DNA of 64,000 nt, from assembly GCF_018139145.2 (NCBI RefSeq), contig NC_059479.1:992001-1056000 (forward strand). The letters run 5' to 3'. The notes under the pieces were generated by a model. The model ran no database searches. It worked only from the letters and a program-made list of their open reading frames with translations, and was not told where the DNA came from. The translations under genes and the position numbers were made by a program. Source of the stretch: Gymnogyps californianus. Its lineage: Eukaryota > Chordata > Aves > Accipitriformes > Cathartidae. Within the stretch, counting starts at the first letter, position 1; each line of letters begins with the position of its first letter. Shown one piece after another: positions 23,901 to 33,612 of this stretch.

Positions 23901-24219
23901 GACCTGCTTCACCCTGTCGCCGGGGGTCCTGTGCCTGCAGCTCTCCCGGCCACGCTGGAGAGGCCACGGCCGCGGTGCCCTCGGTGTCCTTGCAAACAGA
24001 AACTGCCTAAAAATTTCCTTCTGGGAACAGTTTTTCATTTGAAATATTTTCCTTTTGTATAAAAACAATGCAAGCTTGCTGCTCGCGACGCGTGTCAAGA
24101 CACGCTGCTGCTTCAGCACTTTCCCCTGACGGGCTGGGGGTGTGCAGGCATCACCGCTCTGCCCAGGGCGGCCCTGGAAAAGGAAAAGTTCGCTCTTGCT
24201 AGGTTGTACCGAAAAATTT
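23901..24219. other. Unique sequence between AT-rich blocks, no gene seen
   Basis: Includes a CpG-rich core at about 23925-23990. No gene or repeat recognised. Confidence 0.5.
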
Positions 24220-24700
24220 GGAATTTTTTTGTTTATCATTATTTACTCCTCACCACTATAGCTGCTTTCCTTTGCTCTTTTGCGCTGACAGTTTTAAAAC
24301 AACAACAAAAAATTAAATAAAACCGGGAAGTGAATAACGCTGAGGGTTTTCAAACAACTTGTCTGTCTCCTGTTTCCCTGGGAGAGCATTTGCAAAATGA
24401 AAGCATTTAAACTATCTGAGATGTGATTACCACGAAATGGATAGGAGAAATAAGAAACAGCAGTGCAAAAGCACTACCAAAAATACCCAAGATTAAAAAT
24501 GAGCTTTAATCTTAGTGTTTGTTTTGTTCAGAGCCTGAAAGGCTGCTGGGGGAATGCGCAGAGCGACGAGATCGAAAAGTTCAAATTATCCGAGAGGCGC
24601 CTGATGTTGAAGGTGGTTAAAATGCAGAGAAAGGCGTAGCAGACAATCGTTGGGTCAATTATAAAAAAAAGGGCGAAGTGAGAGGACCTGGCGATGGCCA
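24220..24700. promoter_or_regulatory. Candidate non-coding regulatory block (AT-rich)
   Basis: AT-rich sequence with AACAACAAAAAATTAAATAAAA near 24300, CTTTAATC and TTCAAATTATCC. No open frame of note. Assignment rests on composition only. Confidence 0.25.
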
Positions 24701-24924
24701 GCCGGCTGCGGGCAGGCACAAGTGCTCGTCCTGCCGCTCTCCACGGCGCTTCCCCGAGCCCTGCCCTTCCAGCGACACCCGGGGGGGGTTTAGTTCCTCG
24801 CTCCTGCCGGCGTGGTGGAGGTGATTATTCCTAGCGAATAATAATAGCGAATATTTCAGATTTGCTTCCCTGCCCTCCCCCACTACGCAGAGGTGCTTAC
24901 CTTCTGTGTTTCCTACTTCCATGT
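24701..24924. other. GC-richer spacer, no gene seen
   Basis: Contains a nine-G run at about 24780-24788 and an AATAATAATAGCGAATA stretch near 24837. Nothing else recognised. Confidence 0.45.
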
Positions 24925-25260
24925 TTCTTTCAGCCGTGGCAAAACGTTTTGGCTCGCTAGGCCAAAGTTTGACTTACTTGTTTAAATATTTGTAGACATT
25001 GCTAGTATGTATCAGTGGCAACATACAAGCATCCTCCAACCATGTGAAGTACGTTACCATGTACTTTAATGTTCAGTTGGTATTTGTAAATACATTGTAT
25101 TTCAAACGAGTACAAGAAGTAATATGCTCGCAGCAAATATTATAATGATTTGTCATAAAATGTGTCGTCTTGACACTATGAAAGAGAAAAGTATTGACTT
25201 AGTGCTATCGGTAAATATTATCCAGGTGCTACCAGTGTTATCTAAACAGCCAGTTGCAAG
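24925..25260. promoter_or_regulatory. Candidate conserved non-coding element (AT island)
   Basis: A compact AT island with TTGTTTAAA (forkhead-like) at 24978-24986 and the small inverted repeat AAGTAC...GTACTT near 25046-25065. Many TAAATATT/TAAT cores follow, to TATTATAATGATTTG near 25138. There is no simple repeat or transposon, so the AT-richness is that of unique sequence. Enhancer-like role is inferred. Confidence 0.38.
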
Positions 25261-25967
25261 GACTCCAGCTGCAGAGACGGGAGCGTCTGTCCCAGTGCAG
25301 GCGCAGCAGGGATGCTGAGACCGTGGTGCTTCCCAGCACAGCCGGTTCCAGCCTTGCCCTGCCCGGTGCTCTCCGTTTGCAGGCAGCCACTGCCCGGCTC
25401 CGCTGCCGCCAGCCCTCCTTCCTTCCCCACTTCCACACACGCCTGCACAAGCGACCGCTCCCGGGGGCGATGCCACCCCGGTCCCTTTTCATCAGCAGGG
25501 CTTGCGCTCTGTCAGCCGACAGCGACCCCGGGACAGCCCTGCTCCGGTCCTGTAAATCCTGACCTTTACGTGAGGTACAACAGGCTTCGTCCTTCGCATC
25601 CCTTCTCTTTAGAGAAACGTCTTAGTGCTGGAAATGAAGTGATATTATTATTTAGCTCAGCTGAAAAAGAGGCAGCAAAGTCAGCTTGCGATTAATTTAA
25701 CAGGACTCCGACGTGCTGCCAACTCCATTTCGGCTTTCCTTAAAATCATGCTAACTTGGGTAGAAGTTGTTCTTCCAGTTCTAAGTGTATGGTTGTTACT
25801 ACTACACTACTGTGTTTACGTTCGTATCCCACCCATGCGGTTAGCATGCCCATGCCCATGCAGATTAAACAGCTTTCCAGGACGCTGCCCATCACCCTGG
25901 CTTCTGACTGTCACTGCGCAGGCCGGTGCACAGGGAAATTTCCAAATGCCAGGGCATCACAGCGGCA
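25261..25967. other. Unique sequence leading into the minisatellite, no gene seen
   Basis: CpG-rich at 25270-25550, then AT-richer. A short (CATGCC)n-like stretch lies at about 25847-25862. Open frames here run into the 11-bp array and owe most of their length to it. Confidence 0.5.
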
Positions 25968-26429
25968 TGCTGGATGCGTGCTGGATGTGTGCTGGATGCA
26001 TGTTGGATGTGTGCTGGATGTGTGCTGGATGCGTGCTGGATGCATGTTGGATGTGTGCTGGATGTGTGCTGGATGCATGCTGGATGCGTGCTGGATGTGT
26101 GCTGGATGCATGTTGGATGTGTGCTGGATGTGTGCTGGATGCGTGCTGGATGTGTGCTGGATGCATGTTGGATGTGTGCTGGATGTGTGCTGGATGCGTG
26201 CTGGATGTGTGCTGGATGCATGTTGGATGCGTGCTGGATGTGTGCTGGATGCACGCTGGATGTGTGCTGGATGCATGTTGGATGCGTGCTGGATGTGTGC
26301 TGGATGCATGCTGGATGCGTGCTGGATGTGTGCTGGATGCACGCTGGATGTGTGCTGGATGCATGTTGGATGCATGCTGGATGCGTGCTGGATGCATGCT
26401 GGATGCATGCTGGATGCGTGCTGGATGCG
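25968..26429. repeat. 11-bp minisatellite, exactly 42 units, with 55-bp higher-order pattern
   Basis: The 462 bp divide without remainder into 42 units of consensus TGCTGGATGYR. Variation is confined to three places: the last two bases (CG, TG or CA), the third base (C or T), and rarely the first base (C at units 27 and 35). Units 1-5, 11-15 and 16-20 show the same order of variants (CG, TG, CA, T-variant TG, TG), a 55-bp higher-order repeat; later units drift. Since 11 is not a multiple of three and the unit has no stop in any frame, long false open frames arise on both strands. Expected to be length-polymorphic. Confidence 0.97.
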
Positions 26430-26437
26430 TGCCGGCA

Positions 26438-26471
26438 GCTCGTGTGCACACGCCTGTGCACAGGCACGAGC
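26438..26471. repeat. Inverted repeat at the right edge of the minisatellite
   Basis: GCTCGTG (26438-26444) and CACGAGC (26465-26471) are exact reverse complements, and GTGCAC occurs at 26444-26449 and again at 26456-26461 inside. It directly abuts the end of the 11-bp array. It may be a boundary structure, or chance in GC-rich DNA. Confidence 0.6.
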
Positions 26472-27480
26472 ACACGCAGAAACACCGACGAGGGAGAAGC
26501 AGCGTTGGGACGTCTGCCCGTGCTTTGCGGGAGCGACACGCACCCGTGCTGCACAGCCGAGGGGGGGTTCTTTTCTTTTTTTTGGGTAGCGCTGAGGAGC
26601 GGGCGCCCGAGCGAGCTGCTAAACTTTCCCAGCTCGGGGCCGGGAAGGTGAGCGCCAGTGCAGGCAGGCAAGGCTTGGCCGGCTTGGGGAGCAGCTGAGC
26701 GCCCCGCTCCCTTTGTCTCCCTTTCCCTTGACTCAGGGCATTTCACATCCCTATTGACAACGCGTTTGGGACATTCAGACATTGAAGTGACAGTGGCATT
26801 TCCATGACCTGAAACCAGAGACTCTGTCGGTGCGGGCTTTGAAGACATTAGCTGTCCATAATCATGAGTTAGACTTTATCGGGCTTTTAAAGAGCACATG
26901 ATGAGAACAGCTAGTGACAAAGTGTTTCTGCAGAGTGCGATCCGGCCTGGCAGGATTCATCTCCTCAAGCCCTTGGAATTTGCAATATTCATTAGGAGTT
27001 GGGAAAAAATGTGCTTCCTTCGGAACAATGCAAATTGTGAAAGGAAGCCTTTCTCACGCGTGTGCCCCGGAGCGCCGGCTCTGGCAGCGGGGGTGGCGGG
27101 GAAGCAATTAAAACCCTTCCAGCCCATTAGTGGATGCGTTCATTAGAGCTGCTGCTGCTGCTGGGGAAGGGCGGGAGGCTGCGCAAAACGCTTCTTCGGG
27201 AAACAAAATGTCAGGGCCTGTCGTCGTGTGCTCTTGGCACCTTTCTTCTCTTTGACTTAAGGGAAAGGTCCTTGGCCGCCGAGGTGGGCACGGAGAAGCC
27301 TGCCAGTTCGCGTGGCTTTTTGCAGAGGGCTTGTCACAGGGACGGGCACTAGATGTGTGTGACAGTAGTGTGTGCCATGGCAGTCAGCCTTTCCGAGCCT
27401 CGGCTGCATCGGGCGGGCTCGGGACTGGCAGCGAGCGGGGAGCCCATCGCCCCAGAGCTGCTCCTGCTGCACCACGGCTC
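26472..27480. other. Unique sequence between two tandem arrays, no gene seen
   Basis: CpG-rich at 26480-26700, then AT-richer at 26740-27010. A (GCT)5 stretch lies at 27148-27163. No gene or transposon recognised. Confidence 0.5.
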
Positions 27481-27716
27481 GGGTATGGCACCGTGATGCA
27501 CCCTGCCACGCCAGTCCACGGGGCACCATGCCGTGCCTCGGGGGACCGTGCCGTGCCACACCATGTGGCACCGTGCCACAGCATGTGGGACCATGGCATG
27601 CCATGCTATGTCACGCACACCATGTGGCACCACGCCAGATGGGAGCATGCCACACCACATGGCACCACACCACGCCACACGGGACCATGTCACGTCACAC
27701 CACACCTCGTGGTACC
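27481..27716. repeat. Degenerate tandem array, ~20-bp unit (CATGTGGCACC-type)
   Basis: CATGTGGCACC or a close variant occurs at 27562, 27582, 27621 and 27658, spaced 20, 39 and 37 bp (one, two and two units). CCATG, CCACAC and GTGCCA words fill the gaps. The copies are far more diverged than in the 11-bp array 1.1 kb upstream, so this looks older. The - strand frames rich in Trp/Cys/His/Met are products of the repeat. Confidence 0.75.
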
Positions 27717-30479
27717 TGCTCAAAGCACAGGGCACGTTGCTTCTGCTGGGATTTATCGCCCCTCATGCCACGTGTCCCAGCCGCAGGCACGTCCCCTGAG
27801 CCATCGCCCGCGCTCCCTCCCCAGGCCGTGGGCAGGGCTGCTGGCCATGGGGACCCATGTCCTCCTGCTCCAGCCCGTGGTGACACTCGTGCCTGGCCAG
27901 CTCTGCGGGGACAGCCCTTCGGAGGATCCGGCTTGTTCCCCACCTGCCAGGGCTTGCTTCCCCATGTGAACCCCAGGGGTTTGGAGGTACGTCAGGTGAT
28001 GGTTACTGGGGACTTTGCAGGCAGCGTTGACATCTGAAAGTCCCCCAGCGATGCTGCCAGCGGTGTTTGACGGGGAGGGACGAGCCGGGGAGGCACTTGG
28101 AGGGCACCACCAGCCTCGTCACGATGCTGCCCCGCTCGCGGAGCTCTGAGCCCAGAAGCCTGGCTGGGAGCGGAGAGGCGAGCGCTCGCCGGGAGCTTGC
28201 AGGGCCCTTCTGGTGCCTCTTGGAGATGCTGTATAAACAGTGACAGCCCAGGCCCATCTGTCAAGTTTAAGTGTAAACACCCCTGCTGCGGTAGCAGTGA
28301 GCCCCTTTCCTGGGAGCAGGGCTCCAGGCGATTGCCACGCTGCCCGGGGACGTTTGGGCTCTTCCCCCCGGTGCCCACGGGGCCGCGGGAGCTGCCTGCA
28401 AACCCACCGACCGTCCTAATGAATTACACCGCTGCAGCACACCCTGGGTGCACGTCAGAGGAGTGCAACCTTCAGAGACAAGCGTTGCCTTTCCATGGCT
28501 GTGCTCAGCGGGGAGCCGGGGGGATGCAGAGGCAGGGGTGCGTTTCTCCGGTGGGTGCTATTGCTCTGCACAGCAGCTGGCTCTCCTTGGGCTGGCCACA
28601 GGTAGTTTGTACAATCTGCTGTGGAGCAGCCGATTAGGACCATTCGGCCTCTTCACCACCTAGTTTCCTCTGCTCCATTAATTCAGGATTCCTCTGCAAT
28701 TAAATAGAATTTGGTTTTAATCGAAACATGCTCCGTTGCTGTCCACTGCCACTGTTTGGAGCTGCAGCAAGCACCCGACCATGCACGGGGTGAAGCTCAG
28801 CATCCCCTCGCCGCTCCTCTCCCACGGGCTTTTGGAGGAACGAGGGCAGAAAAGAACAAAGGGACCATGTTGGGTGGCTGCAGAGATGCAGATCGGATGG
28901 GCCACTGGGTCAGGGCGGAGGGGTCTGCGGTGCTGGGTGCCCTGCACGTACATACAGAGAGCTCGGGGAATTAATGCCATAAGGACAAGGTGGAGCTGTT
29001 TTGATGGTGGACTGATAATTGTCTACTTGACTTATTGCAAGATTTTGAAGTTTCTGTCCTGATGTGAAAAAAATAAGCCTGTTCATAAAGGCGGGGAGAG
29101 GGTTTGTGCTGCCTCTGCCCGGAGCCTCTCGGGGGGTGGCCGCCAGGGAAAGGGTTAATTTAACCAGTTCTCATGGGGGTTTGGAAAGTTCCTTTTTTTC
29201 CAGGAGGCTGCCTGACGCACACTGACAGGGGCCTTTCAGCTGAGCACAAAGGCAGTGCTCTCCCCTTGCCCTCTCCATCTCTCCCATCCAAGCCAGCAAG
29301 CAGCTATAATCTCACTAGCAGAGGCTTTTACTGCTGTCACTTCGAGCCTCCTTTGCCATGTGAGTGGCTCAGATCTCCAGCAATGTAAAAAAGCTAATGA
29401 ACTAGTAATAAACAAGCGTAACCAAGCAGAAAGCCTGCACGCAATAACATCTGAACCAACGCAGCTTTTAGGCGACGCTTGGAGACACCACCAACAAACA
29501 GATATGTAATTAAAGAAAGTCTAATCTTCTTTGGTATCCAGAGATAAAAAAAGGGGGGGGCATGCGTAGAGGTGACAGGAAGGGGACATCATGGTGGAAA
29601 CAGAAATAGAAGGAGAGAAAGAGAAAAGAGCAGAGAGGAGAAGGGAGGGTGGTTGGAGACTGCAGTGCATGAGCCCGAGGGAAGGGGTCCCGGGGCATGG
29701 GTCCCTGCGGGGTTTGCTCTGCTCCCTCCTTGTGAGAGGAGGAGAAGAGCTGGAGGAGCATGCTCCTAGGTGAGTCGAGGTGTTTGGGGAGGAGTGGGAA
29801 TTGTTCCTGCTCGCTGCAAGCACCCAGCGTCCATGGGGCACAGGTCCGCGGCCCATCTCTTCCCCCTCCTGCTGCGGCTCCTCTCCCCGGCCGCGCAGGG
29901 GGGATGCTCGGCCGGCGGGTACCACCATGCTAGCACAGCCCGCGCAGGCAGCAGGGACCGGCTTCTCTGGGCTCTGGCTCCTCGTCTTGCTGAACTGATC
30001 AGCGCCGGGGACGAGCTGCAAGGTGCCGCTGCAATCATTCGTATTTTCCCCTGGCTCATTAAAAAAAAAAAAGGAAAGAAATGTTGCCTTTTTTGGTAAA
30101 GATAAATAAGGAAAAAGAAAAGCCAAAGCCCGTTAAAGTCATCTTCCCCCTGGCTGTTAATCACAATTACTCATCAGAGCCTTCAGGGGTCAAGGACCAT
30201 GACAGAAATGAGGGCTGTCTGTGTTAACTTGCCTTCACTGTCTGAGGGGGCTGCCATCCATCAGCTGTCCCCGAAATGCCCATTTGTGTGACAGAGGCGG
30301 GACAGCTGAGGGACGGGCAGGCAGCAGGCAGTGCTGCCCACGCCGAGCCGAGCCGTCGGCAGGAGCAGGGCAGCTTGCAGCCGCCCGCCTGCCCCGCTGC
30401 ACGCCGTGCATCGGGCTGCACCCTAAAACAGTGCGAGGAAGCCCCAAATCCACCTGGAATACTTCAGTAATGCTGTATT
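27717..30479. other. Unique sequence, no gene seen
   Basis: GC-rich to about 28660. A purine-rich tract lies at 29600-29655 (GGAGAGAAAGAGAAAAGAG-type) and an A run near 30061-30072. AATAAG follows an A run near 29065, but no gene end can be tied to it. Open frames (29521-30126 -, 201 codons) have no domain. Confidence 0.5.
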
Positions 30480-30970
30480 AATGTTACTTAAAATAGCAGT
30501 TCCAACCACTGGTAGTTATCCCATCGTTTTCCTTAGCGCTGATATTGAAATGCCTGGCCAGAACGGCATGACAGATGAAGTGAAACTCTGGGAGACGTTA
30601 TGAGAAATGACAACCTAATAACTTTTGATGAAGTCACAGGTCACCATTTTTGCCTCCTAATTTCCACAGTTAAATAAAAAAAAAAAGATCGCAGTCCTCT
30701 TGTTCCCTCTGGTCAAAAGTCGTAAGAAAAGTAAATGAACAGCATCAAAGATAAAAAAAAAAAGCCCTACATAAAAGCGATTGGTCAATTTGAAGACCAG
30801 CTGAAAAGACTTGGGAAGAGAGCCAAGGTCCTGATTCAGCAGGGCTTGCCACTTTAAATATCTGGGTTGTTCCTTTGAAGAAAATCATTGAAGTCAATGG
30901 ACTTGCTTAAGTGTTTGAAATTAGACGGATGATTAAGCCCCTCGCTGAACGGAGGCCTCAAAAGTTAAAT
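30480..30970. promoter_or_regulatory. AT-rich block, possible regulatory sequence
   Basis: Lower GC than its flanks, with A runs at about 30677-30686 and 30752-30763 and scattered TAAT cores. No coding potential. The A runs could mark old retroposon tails; no body could be recognised upstream of them. Confidence 0.2.
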
Positions 30971-31179
30971 TACCTTATAACTGTGGCAGTAATACAGTCT
31001 CCAAGCAGGCAGAGTTTTCTCCTCCTCGTTGCAGAAAGCATCGCTCTCTATTTTGGGGGGTACGCTGCCGGGGGAGGTTTGCACCCCAGCCCCGCTGCCT
31101 GCTCCAGGCCGGCGAGACTGCAGCCTCTCGGCTGCCCACGCCAGGAAGACGCCGTCGCTTTTCGCCTCCTTTGCCATTT
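30971..31179. other. GC-richer spacer, no gene seen
   Basis: Short GC-rich interval between two AT-rich blocks. No feature recognised. Confidence 0.4.
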
Positions 31180-31850
31180 GCTCCCTAATTGACTATCTTT
31201 GGAACCAATTTTATTATCAGCTTCCTTAAGGCCCGCATTATCTTCATCAGGAGCAATTTTAAGATGAATTATCGTACCTGTAAGTGCAGCCACTCCTGTT
31301 CCGCAGCGGTGGACATCTGTATAACAGCTGCCAGAGACATGTCAGGGGGAAATTGGAAAGATGCATTGCAATGATTGTTTACTGAGTGGTTTAATAAAAT
31401 CAGCTTAATGCGTAAGTAGGAGAGTAGGAGCAGAAGTATGTTCCTGCGAGCTCTATTATTTGAACCTGGAAACATCTATCAGAGTCTCAAACAAAAGGAG
31501 ACAAAGAATATATTGCATTTCGTATTTCTTCCCTGGATTGATTTATCATTGTCATGTCTGTTCCTTCCTTCCCTCTGCATTCCTGTCTCTTGGTAATACC
31601 GTAATATCTTTTATTATAGTACATTATATAATGCAGTCTATCGCTGTGAATATTGTTATTCCAAGACCAGACTTCTTTATTCAGACCCAACTCCCGCAAC
31701 ACTCTTTTGCAATCAAGGAAGTCTCCTGCTTGAGTTAGCTTTGAGTCAGACCTGTGCACAGCCACCTGCATTTTGTCCACTGCAGTGAGCTTAAGGAAAA
31801 GAAAAAAAACCTTGTAGTTTAAAAGGTCCTAATCTGAGGATTAAGACCCA
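31180..31850. promoter_or_regulatory. Candidate conserved non-coding element
   Basis: About 650 bp of unique AT-rich sequence with CTAATTGAC near 31185, TTTTATTATCAGC (GATA-type) near 31208, GAATTATCG near 31266 and GTTTAATAAAATC near 31388. Further on there are repeated TATTATAGTACATTATATAATGC-type words. Dense stops exclude coding. The unbroken, non-repetitive AT composition next to GC-rich DNA fits an enhancer cluster; this is inference. Confidence 0.38.
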
Positions 31851-32960
31851 GCCAAGCAGCCATACGTGCTCTGCAGGTAACTTCAAAAAGGAACAGGAAA
31901 CAGCAATATTTCTACTGAAAATGGATTTTCGGGGGCTACGTGGGGCTGATTCCTGGAGACTGATCTGGAATTTTTGTTGGTTTTTTTCCTGCTTTCCGTC
32001 ATTGCTGTCGGAGACGAGCACCCCGGAGCAGCCTGCGGTGGCCGGAGGAGCTGACGATGCTCTGGGGATGCTGCGCTCCCGTGGGAGCGGAGCCGGGCGC
32101 TCCGGCTGCGGCAGGGCAGCAGCGTGGGCTGCACAAACCTGCCCCTTCGTCCCTGGGCTCTGCTCTGGGGTATATTTAGCACAAAATTAGACGCTCCAGC
32201 CTTTCAATTTACCAAGTAAAAATAGACTGGCCAACATTTCCTTGAAGTACTCATACAGTGAGTGATGTGTCTGTCTGCAGCTATCACGCAGCCAGGCCTG
32301 GAGAGCGAGGAAAGCTTTCTATGCCATGTTCAAATAAAAACACTGACATCCATTTAATGCTGTGATTAAGAGCTGAAGCCCTGAGAAGTCAGGAAGTGAA
32401 TCAGCTTGGATTCTCAACGAATGTCTTGCGCTAACACCAGCGAGTCAGGCTGCACATCCCGATGTCTCATGGCCTGTCGCTGTACCGACGAAAGCGCGAC
32501 TGCTAAAAAAACCCTCCTAAGGAGAAAAAACAAGCAAAAAAGGCACAACCAATAAACACAAGAAGGGTCCCTTTGTCTAATTCCTTGTGCTTGGGTATTT
32601 AAAATCACAGTCTGATTAGTAGGCTTCCAAGCTTGCATTGCAGGTTTTGAACATCCATTGTTTTGAAATATTTACTTTTACTTCTTTTTACTTGAAAATC
32701 CCAAGCCGATATTTGTGAATACATTGTGGCACAACTTCCTGGGAAAGTGATGTTTCCCTTGTGTACCAGGACAATAACAGCAGAAGAATTACTAATTGTT
32801 TCTATGCTGAAGTCTGCATACAGAGACCTTCTCTGCTGCTTCGTTCCCAAATACTGTCTATAGCTTCCCGAGTGCCACCGCCACTAAGTACAGTTACAAT
32901 AGCTGGTGACTGGAGCGGTGGATGCACGGGGATAACAGTTTTGGGGGGTTCTATTTAAAG
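31851..32960. other. Mixed AT-rich unique sequence, no gene seen
   Basis: AT-rich parts at 32180-32430 and 32570-32800 flank a CpG-rich patch at 32010-32130. The 12-mer AAGTCTGCATAC occurs at about 32811 and again near 32959, a small direct repeat. 32345-32400 has a MIR-like feel but the match is too weak to call. Confidence 0.4.
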
Positions 32961-33034
32961 TCTGCATACCCTTCTTAAGTCATCATGGACGGTAAATGGC
33001 CAGAAAACCTGACGATGAGAAAGGACTGGCCAGT

Positions 33035-33315
33035 CACATGGCAATTCATTGCCACAAAGTAGTGTAGTAGCCAAAGGTATTAAAAGGTTTCCAGAAGGGA
33101 TTAGATGCCTTCTTTGAAGGCAGCTCTAACAGGGGTTATTAAGCAACTCCAGAAGTATAAACCATGGCCTGGCAGAACGTGGGAGGATACACAAGGGATA
33201 AAATCACCCTATACACGACTGACTTCTTGTGCTCTTCCTTGAGAAACCACATCTGGCTGCGGCTGGGAACATCACGCTGCTCTAGATGCACTTTGGTCGG
33301 GCCCCATATTTTCGT
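33035..33315 (+). mobile_element. CR1-type LINE, 3'-end fragment (ancient)
   Basis: The order of blocks matches, from memory, the 3' end of ancient sauropsid CR1/L3-like LINEs. A TTCATTGCCACAAAGT block (33046) precedes TTAAAAGG...AAGGGATTAGATG (33080-33107). GGATAAAATCACCCTAT (about 33196-33212) and GTGCTCTTCCTTGAG (33229) follow. CTCTAGATGCACTTTGG (33280) and GCCCCATATT (33301) are the terminal part. Numerous differences indicate old age. Only the 3' untranslated part and terminus are present; no reverse transcriptase frame lies upstream, as usual for 5'-truncated CR1. Sequence from about 32960 may belong to it but is too diverged to assign. Confidence 0.72.
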
Positions 33316-33339
33316 CTAACAACAGCCGTGATATCAACA

Positions 33340-33612
33340 GAGGGTCTTCCGCAGGGCGGGCGGGCGGGCGGCGGGCGCCCGGGAGAGGGGAGGGGGCGAG
33401 CACCGTGCAGCCCGGGCAGTGGCTCGGGGACAGAGCGGCAGTGGGGCCAGGGCATCTCCGCGGAGAGGACGGGATGCTGGAGGCGGGCGAGGGTGGCCGA
33501 GACCTGTGCCCGGCTGGCGAGGCGGCGGCGGCGGCAGCAGCAGGTCTCCCTGCTCACCATAGCCAGACTCAAAAGGCAGCGCGGCCACATCCGCAGTGGC
33601 TCCCGGATGCTG
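33340..33612. promoter_or_regulatory. CpG island with G-quadruplex tract, candidate promoter
   Basis: Starts about 25 bp after the CR1 end. GGG tracts at 33354, 33358, 33362, 33366, 33373 and 33381, then longer ones at 33387 and 33392, make a strong G4 pattern on the + strand. A (GGC)n/(GCA)n run follows at 33521-33543. CpG density stays high to about 33610, then drops. Such islands often overlie promoters, but no TATA box, exon or splice site could be assigned. The 119-codon + frame through it has no domain. Confidence 0.45.

Noticed and set aside
25748..26848. Very long open frames on both strands (up to 318 codons), rich in Cys/Trp/Met/Leu/Asp (+) or His/Pro/Ser/Thr (-)
   Set aside because: They are produced by the 11-bp minisatellite, whose unit has no stop in any frame; all phases are open and the protein simply repeats.
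27349..27799. Trp/Cys/His/Met-rich open frames on both strands
   Set aside because: They follow the degenerate ~20-bp tandem array and appear in several frames at once.
32340..32410. Possible MIR-type SINE
   Set aside because: GTGATTAAGAGCTGAAG resembles the first MIR block, but the following blocks do not match well enough.
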